In this document: one piece after another, positions 14,560 through 19,270 of the stretch
Numbering within the stretch: position 1 is the stretch's first letter
Layout: each line of letters begins with the position of its first letter
From: Spirochaetales bacterium
GTDB lineage: Bacteria; Spirochaetota; Spirochaetia; ARS1246
Assembly (NCBI GenBank): GCA_002688185.1
Contig: NZCE01000036.1
Span: 1-19,270, forward strand
Direction of reading: 5' to 3'
Length of the DNA stretch: 19,270 nt
The notes under the pieces: model-generated
Seen by the model: the letters and a program-made list of their open reading frames with translations, nothing else
The model's database searches: none
What the model was told of the DNA's origin: nothing
Position numbers and translations under genes: made by a program

Positions 14560-16938
14560 ATGACGAAAGCATTACGCGAGCGCTACAATGCTGAAGTTTC
14601 AGTCCGAGGTCTCGCGGCGTTCTCGAGCCCGGGGGGTGACATTTCTACGGCCGGACGGGCAAGAAGGCTTGAACGCGAGGGCATGCTGGCACACCAGCAT
14701 ATCCAAGCCTCCCGGCCGGCTGATTACCGTTCTGAGTATACAATAAACCACATCCATACTACCGATGATATTCAACTACTTATCAGGGGGAGAATGGATG
14801 GTCTGCTGGAAACCGGCGACACGACGGTAATTGAGGAGATAAAATCCACCGGAATTAGTCTTGCTGAAATAACACCACATAGTCAGCATCTGGCACAGGC
14901 AAAAATATACGCGGCTATATATGTCATGCAAATGCATTGTGACGTTATCCTCGTCCATCTCACCTATGTGCATTTGCAGTCCCGCGAGGTGAGAATTTTT
15001 GATTACTCCTTCACCGCCGACGATCTTAATGCATTTTTCTCAACCCTAGTTGATGAATATCTCCGGCGTCTGCGACAAACCCTTTTGCGCTTGAAAAACC
15101 GCAATGGAACTCTCACTGCGGCATCCTTTCCTTTTCCAAAGGTGAGAGAGGGCCAGGAGAAGCTCATGGAATCGGCAGCACAAGCGGTTGAAAACGGGCA
15201 TAAGTTGTTTGTGAGGGCACCCACCGGAATAGGCAAGACAGCAGCGACTCTCTTTCCCGCCTTGAAGGGCATGGCTCTGGGCCAATGTGACGTGATTTTT
15301 TATCTCTCCGCGCGCACGTCTACGCAGCAAAACGCTGAGTACTTTGTAGAAACATTGAGGGACAGAGGCGCGGCGGTACGGGCAACTACCATTTCCGCAC
15401 GCAGTAAGGTCTGCTTTCTCGGTCTTGCAATGTGCAAACCAGAGATTTGCCCGTTTGCAAAGGGGTACTATGAGCGGCTTCCGGCCGTGCTTCAGAAACT
15501 CGATAGTGAGTCGACGATGAACTGCACAAGGGAGACGATTAGCAGGCTTGCCAGGGAAAACACCTTATGCCCGCACGAGCTATCCCTCGATATTTCAGCT
15601 GAGTCGGACATTGTTATATGCGATTATAATTATGTGTTTGATCCCATGGTGTATCTTAGAAGATTCTTTCTAGACGGGGATGCATCTGGGTACATGTTGC
15701 TGGTGGATGAGGGACATAACCTAGTGGACCGTGGCAGAGATATGTACACGGGCGTAATACAGAAAAGGCAGGTTCTCGCGGTCATGCGGCTGATTGATGG
15801 CAAGCGCTACCCTCAGCTTCGTGACAAGCTCAAAGGGCTAAACGACTACTGCGGAGCCCTCAGGAAGGAAATGAAAGTCGATGGTCTACGATACACGGCC
15901 GCTGAAGAGATTGATGGCGCTTTTGCGGATTTGGTCCAAGATCTGATGGTAGCGCTGCAGGATTACTTTGGTGGCGAAAGCGAAGCTATTGAGGTTGAAG
16001 ATAAAATACTCGATCTGTACCGGTCGCTGCTTCAGTTTTCCGTTATCTCTGACTTGAAGGACGAGGGTCACGCGGTAACCGTAGAGCTAGCGGCGAGTGA
16101 TGTTATCGTGAAGCTACTCTGTATAGATCCGTCGCTCCACCTGAGCAATATCTCTGACAGGTGCCGTTCGACGGTCTTTTTTTCGGCCACACTTACTCCG
16201 TTTGAGTATTTTGTGCCCCTGCTGGACCGGGGAGAAGATGTGCAGCAGTTGTCATTGCTCTCGCCGTTCCCGCCGGAGAATCTGAATGTTTATATTGATG
16301 CGTCGGTCTCAACGAAATACCGAGATCGGGAATCATCGGTGGGACGAATCGCCGAATACGCGGAATTATTGTATGGGCGCGGGAATTATCTGTTTTATTT
16401 CCCGTCGTATGTTTATCTGGAGATGGTGTACCAAACACTTGGGAGACGAAACCCTGCTATCAAAGTGCTCGTGCAGAAACCCGGCATGGAGGACTCGGAG
16501 CGCCAAGGCTTTTTGGAAAAATTTGAGAAGGATCCGTCGGAAGGCAATATCGCCTTTGCAGTGCTCGGAGGCGTCTTTGGTGAGGGAATCGATCTTGTGG
16601 GCAGTCGACTTATCGGAGTTGTCATAGTGGGTGTTGGATTGCCGCCGGTATCAAACGAGCGCAATTTAATTAAGCAGTTTTATGAGCGGCGTTTCAATCA
16701 TGGTTTTTCGTATGCCTACCAATATCCGGGGATGAATAAAGTGCTCCAAGCCGCCGGGAGAGTCATACGTGATGAGAATGACACGGGAATGGTATTGTTT
16801 ATCGGCAGGCGATATGAGTCGCGTAGCTACAAGCGGCAGCTAACTCCCGAGTATGCCGATTATGCAAGCGTACAGTCCCCCAAAGAGGTTATTCAGTTTC
16901 TGCCTGATCAGGTCAGTGATGAAGGCGGCGAGTTGTGA
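14560..16938 (+). CDS. PD-(D/E)XK nuclease fused to an XPD/DinG-type DNA helicase
   Basis: A 792-residue protein. The N-terminal part (about 10-180) looks like a Cas4/RecB-type nuclease: GRMDGLL (D80), EEIKST (E93, K95), then a QAKIYAAIY helix with Q113. The helicase follows: Walker A PTGIGKT (221-227), a cysteine-rich insert (C285, C292, C297, C322, C337) where XPD/DinG proteins hold a [4Fe-4S] cluster, and DEGH (383-386) in place of DEAH. The C-terminal domain contains FFSATLTP, FGEGIDLVG and QAAGRVIRDEND, the last being motif VI of superfamily 2. The likely role is 5'-3' DNA unwinding with strand cutting in repair. An in-frame stop closely upstream makes ATG 14560 the earliest start; no clear Shine-Dalgarno is visible. 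It lies 69 nt after the activase gene and may be co-transcribed with it. Confidence 0.9.
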   Translation: MTKALRERYNAEVSVRGLAAFSSPGGDISTAGRARRLEREGMLAHQHIQASRPADYRSEYTINHIHTTDDIQLLIRGRMDGLLETGDTTVIEEIKSTGISLAEITPHSQHLAQAKIYAAIYVMQMHCDVILVHLTYVHLQSREVRIFDYSFTADDLNAFFSTLVDEYLRRLRQTLLRLKNRNGTLTAASFPFPKVREGQEKLMESAAQAVENGHKLFVRAPTGIGKTAATLFPALKGMALGQCDVIFYLSARTSTQQNAEYFVETLRDRGAAVRATTISARSKVCFLGLAMCKPEICPFAKGYYERLPAVLQKLDSESTMNCTRETISRLARENTLCPHELSLDISAESDIVICDYNYVFDPMVYLRRFFLDGDASGYMLLVDEGHNLVDRGRDMYTGVIQKRQVLAVMRLIDGKRYPQLRDKLKGLNDYCGALRKEMKVDGLRYTAAEEIDGAFADLVQDLMVALQDYFGGESEAIEVEDKILDLYRSLLQFSVISDLKDEGHAVTVELAASDVIVKLLCIDPSLHLSNISDRCRSTVFFSATLTPFEYFVPLLDRGEDVQQLSLLSPFPPENLNVYIDASVSTKYRDRESSVGRIAEYAELLYGRGNYLFYFPSYVYLEMVYQTLGRRNPAIKVLVQKPGMEDSERQGFLEKFEKDPSEGNIAFAVLGGVFGEGIDLVGSRLIGVVIVGVGLPPVSNERNLIKQFYERRFNHGFSYAYQYPGMNKVLQAAGRVIRDENDTGMVLFIGRRYESRSYKRQLTPEYADYASVQSPKEVIQFLPDQVSDEGGEL

Positions 16939-16956
16939 GACGGCCTCAATAATGTC

Positions 16957-17724
16957 TTATATCCTGCTCCGGAGTAGGTTTATCACCATGGCCGTTGCCA
17001 CTGCTAGGCAGACCGATGCAATTGATGCCGTAAGCATGCCGATCCGCTGCTGCTTTGACGCCCCTGCGCTAACTATGAGTTTTGATCCGGCAATGATGCC
17101 GGCGGCTATATATTGTGAAAACATAATGAGAATATAAATAAGCAGCCTTTCTGCAAATCCAATTATTCGTTGCTGGGCTATCCTGTTGCGCTGTTGATCT
17201 CTATCCTCTTCACTCATTGCAAATCGACGAAAAAACTGAATAATGTGTTCTTCTTCCGACAGAATTAACAAACTACCAATAATGATTATGTAGAGCTCAA
17301 TCCGTTGCAGAATGGGCGCATTCTCGGCCAGCTCAATTACATGTGCCTCAAATGATGAGATCTTGCCTGATAAAACCACGAGACCAAAACATGCGATATA
17401 TAGGACTAGTCCCGGGAAATAATGCAGCGAAAGGGGGCGGTCCGCGCAACGGCGATCCGCGCAACGGCGGTCCGCGCGACGGCGATCCGTTGCAGCATGC
17501 GTATGCGGAAGTCTTGTTTCTATGATAAACGTCAAAAGGTTCAGTGCAATGAACAGGCCCACGCAGGCCAACTCAATTTCAAATGAGCTAATAAAAAGCG
17601 CCACGAATATGCCGGATTCAGCTGCGGCTTTCAGGCCATAGAATGCTATATGTTTCCTATACGGAGATGAATAAAATATCAATCTTACGGTGAGCAGAGC
17701 GGTAAAAAAAACACAGAACTCCAT
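16957..17724 (-). CDS. Unrecognised multi-pass membrane protein
   Basis: A 255-residue hydrophobic protein with about six or seven predicted membrane helices. They fall near the N-terminus (MEFCVFFTALLTVRLIFY), around IAFYGLKAAAESGIFVALF, LACVGLFIALNLLTFII, FPGLVLYIACFGLVVL, IELYIIIIGSLLIL, LLIYILIMFSQYIAAGII and the C-terminal TASIASVCLAVATAMVI. A charged repeat (DRRRADRRCADRRCADRP) sits between helices three and four, and an Arg/Glu/Asp/Gln-rich loop (MSEEDRDQQRNRIAQQR) between five and six. I do not recognise the family. The start at 17724 is chosen because the longer open frame (to 17928) would run into the oppositely oriented lyase gene and is not hydrophobic or family-like there. No good Shine-Dalgarno is seen, so start confidence is low. 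It converges on the helicase gene with an 18-nt gap. Confidence 0.65.
   Translation of the reverse strand: MEFCVFFTALLTVRLIFYSSPYRKHIAFYGLKAAAESGIFVALFISSFEIELACVGLFIALNLLTFIIETRLPHTHAATDRRRADRRCADRRCADRPLSLHYFPGLVLYIACFGLVVLSGKISSFEAHVIELAENAPILQRIELYIIIIGSLLILSEEEHIIQFFRRFAMSEEDRDQQRNRIAQQRIIGFAERLLIYILIMFSQYIAAGIIAGSKLIVSAGASKQQRIGMLTASIASVCLAVATAMVINLLRSRI
17439..17492. repeat. 15-bp tandem repeat, about 3.6 copies
   Basis: The 15-nt unit GGTCCGCGCAACGGC occurs at 17439-17453, then GATCCGCGCAACGGC (17454-17468), GGTCCGCGCGACGGC (17469-17483) and a partial GATCCGTTG (17484-17492). The second base alternates G/A, giving a 30-bp super-period. It is much richer in GC than its surroundings. 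Read on the minus strand it encodes the Arg/Asp/Ala/Cys repeat in a loop of the membrane protein; the unit length keeps the frame, so copy number can change without breaking the gene. Confidence 0.85.
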
Positions 17725-17796
17725 ACAGTAAAGTCTAAGGCGGCAGGCGGAGAACGTCAAACGAAAAAAAAGATGCGGATCTTTCTGCTTATGGCT

Positions 17797-17827
17797 GACA
17801 TGACAGTTGTAACTCGGACAACATGTC
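17797..17827. promoter_or_regulatory. Imperfect dyad in front of the lyase/reductase operon
   Basis: GACAT (17797-17801) pairs with ATGTC (17823-17827) and GTTGT (17806-17810) with ACAAC (17818-17822), with a 4-nt bulge on the left and a 7-nt loop. It lies in the 134-bp gap between the divergent membrane-protein and lyase genes, 31 bp before the lyase start at 17859. It may be an operator for a dimeric repressor or a weak RNA hairpin in the leader. Function is inference. Confidence 0.3.
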
Positions 17828-17858
17828 CATAAAATATATTCCTCGGAAGGAAGATACC

Positions 17859-18824
17859 ATGGGAAACACTGTAGCTGCAAAAAAGATAAAGGACGCCCTC
17901 GTGGGTCCTGTTGTTGCCATGACGACAACTTTTAACAGAGACTATTCACTTGATTTGGGAGGAATGAAGGCTCTCACCGATCTCTATATTGATGGTGGTA
18001 TTAAAAACGTGATTGTTGCCGGCAGCACCGGTGAGTTCTTCAGCATGACCGATGCCGAACGTATGCTTGCCATCAAAGCAGTGGTTGAACGTTCCGGCGG
18101 GAGAATGACGGTTGTGGGATGTGCGGCCCATTCCGGTACACAGATAGCGATCAACCTGGCCAAACAGTGCAAAGATGTCGGATGCGACGGGATTATGGTG
18201 ACCCCGCCATATTACTCCTTTTCAGGCGTGGAAGGCATGCTCAATCACTTCAGGATGATATCCGATGCGGTTGACTTGGGAATTGTCGGATACTTCTCAG
18301 GCTCCGTGCTCAGGTTCCCCGTGATAGGAGGCATGGTCAGCGAGGAGTGGCACTGCCCGCAGGCAATGCTCGACATAGCGGCAATCCCAAATGTAGGAGC
18401 TTTCAAAGACGCCTCTGGCAACTACGGGTGGCACCGAGATATTGTTCGGGCGTTGGACGGACCGGATGGAGAGGCTGCGGTAATGGGGAGCGACGGCATG
18501 GGGTACCACCTGTGGGGTCATCAGTACGGTTCCCGCTGCTATCTCACCGGTCTCGGCAACGTGTGGCCCAAGATTGAGGTAGAGTTTTTTGACAGACTCG
18601 GTACGGGAGATACCAATAGCGCATTGGAAATCGTCAATACCTACGAGCTAGATTACCTTAACGTTACAAAGGCAACCGGTAGATATTGGTCCTGTCTGAA
18701 GTTCTTTCTCGATGAGCTTGGCCTGCCCGGAGGTCCTATGCGACCACCCCTATTGGACTGCGACGAGAAGGATAAAGCCAATCTCCTCGCCTTTGCCGAG
18801 GGTGCAGGTTTGTTACCGGCGTGA
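17859..18824 (+). CDS. DapA/NAL-superfamily class I aldolase/lyase (dihydrodipicolinate synthase-like)
   Basis: A 321-residue TIM-barrel lyase, somewhat longer than the usual 290-300. The Schiff-base lysine is K183 in GAFKDASGN. The substrate-binding loop is AGSTGEFFSMTDAER (54-68), with GSTGE in place of the usual GTTGE. The strand that normally reads YN-P around the catalytic tyrosine reads GYFSGSVL here: Y145 is kept but the Asn and Pro are gone. That argues against a true lysine-pathway DapA and for a relative acting on another 2-oxo acid or sugar acid. The start at 17859 is chosen for an AAGGAAG Shine-Dalgarno 5 nt upstream; an ATG at 17823 would add 12 residues without a good site. Its stop overlaps the reductase start (GTGA), so the two are probably co-translated and act in one pathway. 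Confidence 0.88.
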   Translation: MGNTVAAKKIKDALVGPVVAMTTTFNRDYSLDLGGMKALTDLYIDGGIKNVIVAGSTGEFFSMTDAERMLAIKAVVERSGGRMTVVGCAAHSGTQIAINLAKQCKDVGCDGIMVTPPYYSFSGVEGMLNHFRMISDAVDLGIVGYFSGSVLRFPVIGGMVSEEWHCPQAMLDIAAIPNVGAFKDASGNYGWHRDIVRALDGPDGEAAVMGSDGMGYHLWGHQYGSRCYLTGLGNVWPKIEVEFFDRLGTGDTNSALEIVNTYELDYLNVTKATGRYWSCLKFFLDELGLPGGPMRPPLLDCDEKDKANLLAFAEGAGLLPA

Positions 18825-19270
18825 TCTATCGGACCCTCGGTCGAACCAATTTGAAAATATCGGCCATGGGGATGGGCACCGGCGGCCACGACCCGCTGGG
18901 ACAGAAAAGCGGACGTCCCGTTTCCGAGATGAAGCAACTGCTCAGACGCGCGCACGATCTGGGTATCAACTATTTCGATACATCACCGGGGTACGCCGAC
19001 AGTGAGACTATCCTTGGAGCCGTGCTGAGGGAGCTCCCGCGGGATGATTACGTGGTTTCGACAAAAATCCCGCTTGCAGGCGGCCACACCGACGATGTAG
19101 ACGTCATGACGCCCCGGGAAGTTGGGGAGGCTGTTGAGAAAAGCCTCGTTCGACTGGGTCTTGATTTTGTGGATTGGGGGTATGCACTTGACTCCGGTAC
19201 ACGCTACATCTGGTGTCTTGGGGCTGGTCCACGCGCATGCTTGATCATTGACTTGAGCGGTGCCGGATCT
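18821..19270 (+). CDS. Aldo/keto reductase, N-terminal part, running off the window
   Basis: The first 150 codons of an aldo/keto reductase. It begins at a GTG overlapping the lyase stop by 4 bp and opens YRTLGRTNLKISAMGMGTGG, the standard opening of the family. The catalytic tetrad residues visible are D53 and Y58 in YFDTSPGY and K82 in VVSTKI; the histidine expected near residue 120 in an LH motif is not found in frame. Up to DFVD (118) the match is good. From W119 on the frame (WGYALDSGTRYIW) no longer looks like the family. A one-base shift at the G5 run (19176-19180) would restore an LH-containing reading (MHLTPV) before meeting a stop. The gene may be frameshifted, or the sequence may be poor near this edge. 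NAD(P)H-dependent carbonyl reduction in the lyase's pathway is the likely role. Confidence 0.8.
   Translation, partial: MIYRTLGRTNLKISAMGMGTGGHDPLGQKSGRPVSEMKQLLRRAHDLGINYFDTSPGYADSETILGAVLRELPRDDYVVSTKIPLAGGHTDDVDVMTPREVGEAVEKSLVRLGLDFVDWGYALDSGTRYIWCLGAGPRACLIIDLSGAGS

Noticed and set aside
17823..17858. Upstream ATG for the lyase gene at 17823
   Set aside because: No ribosome-binding site, whereas the ATG at 17859 has AAGGAAG at proper spacing; the extra 12 residues do not resemble the family.
17725..17928. N-terminal extension of the membrane-protein frame to 17928 (68 more residues)
   Set aside because: It would overlap the lyase gene on the other strand, is not hydrophobic, is rich in Cys/Pro/Gln, and has no family look; ATG 17724 directly starts the first membrane helix.

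Overview
The window looks like chromosomal DNA of a diderm (Gram-negative-type), anaerobic bacterium. A TolC-like outer-membrane factor implies an outer membrane. A giant 2-hydroxyacyl-CoA-dehydratase-type activase and a glycyl-radical-enzyme activase both imply oxygen-sensitive metabolism. Base composition is near balanced. A PD-(D/E)XK/XPD-type helicase of a kind I associate with Firmicutes and spirochaetes, beside TolC-type export genes, makes a spirochaete-like host possible. That assignment is a low-confidence inference. No rRNA, tRNA, CRISPR array or transposase gene was seen.

Region 1 (1-2940, minus strand) is a two-component operon: a membrane sensor histidine kinase, an OmpR/PhoB response regulator overlapping it by 26 bp, and 2 nt later a second response regulator cut off exactly after its receiver domain. 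Beyond the cut lies a perfect 15-bp inverted repeat holding three DnaA-box-like 9-mers.

Region 2 (2941-9138) is a 149-bp divergent control region followed by a tight five-gene plus-strand operon: periplasmic adaptor, ABC ATPase, two different FtsX/MacB-type permeases and a TolC-like outer-membrane protein. Together they would form a complete tripartite MacAB-TolC-like exporter. Three TTNAC repeats spaced by 11 bp stand in front of the operon, the layout of an OmpR-family operator, so the adjacent two-component system probably controls the exporter.

Region 3 (9182-14490) is a divergent pair. One gene encodes a 1420-residue activase with two ASKHA ATPase/[4Fe-4S] modules fused to DUF2229-like and HgdB-like parts. 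The other encodes a radical-SAM glycyl-radical-enzyme activase. No glycyl radical enzyme or separate dehydratase subunits lie in the window.

Region 4 (14560-17724) has a 792-residue protein fusing an N-terminal PD-(D/E)XK nuclease to an XPD/DinG-type helicase, converging on an unrecognised multi-pass membrane protein that carries a 15-bp tandem repeat.

Region 5 (17859-19270) is a plus-strand operon: a DapA/NAL-superfamily lyase with an altered active-site motif, overlapped by an aldo/keto reductase that runs off the right edge and loses its family match near 19,176.
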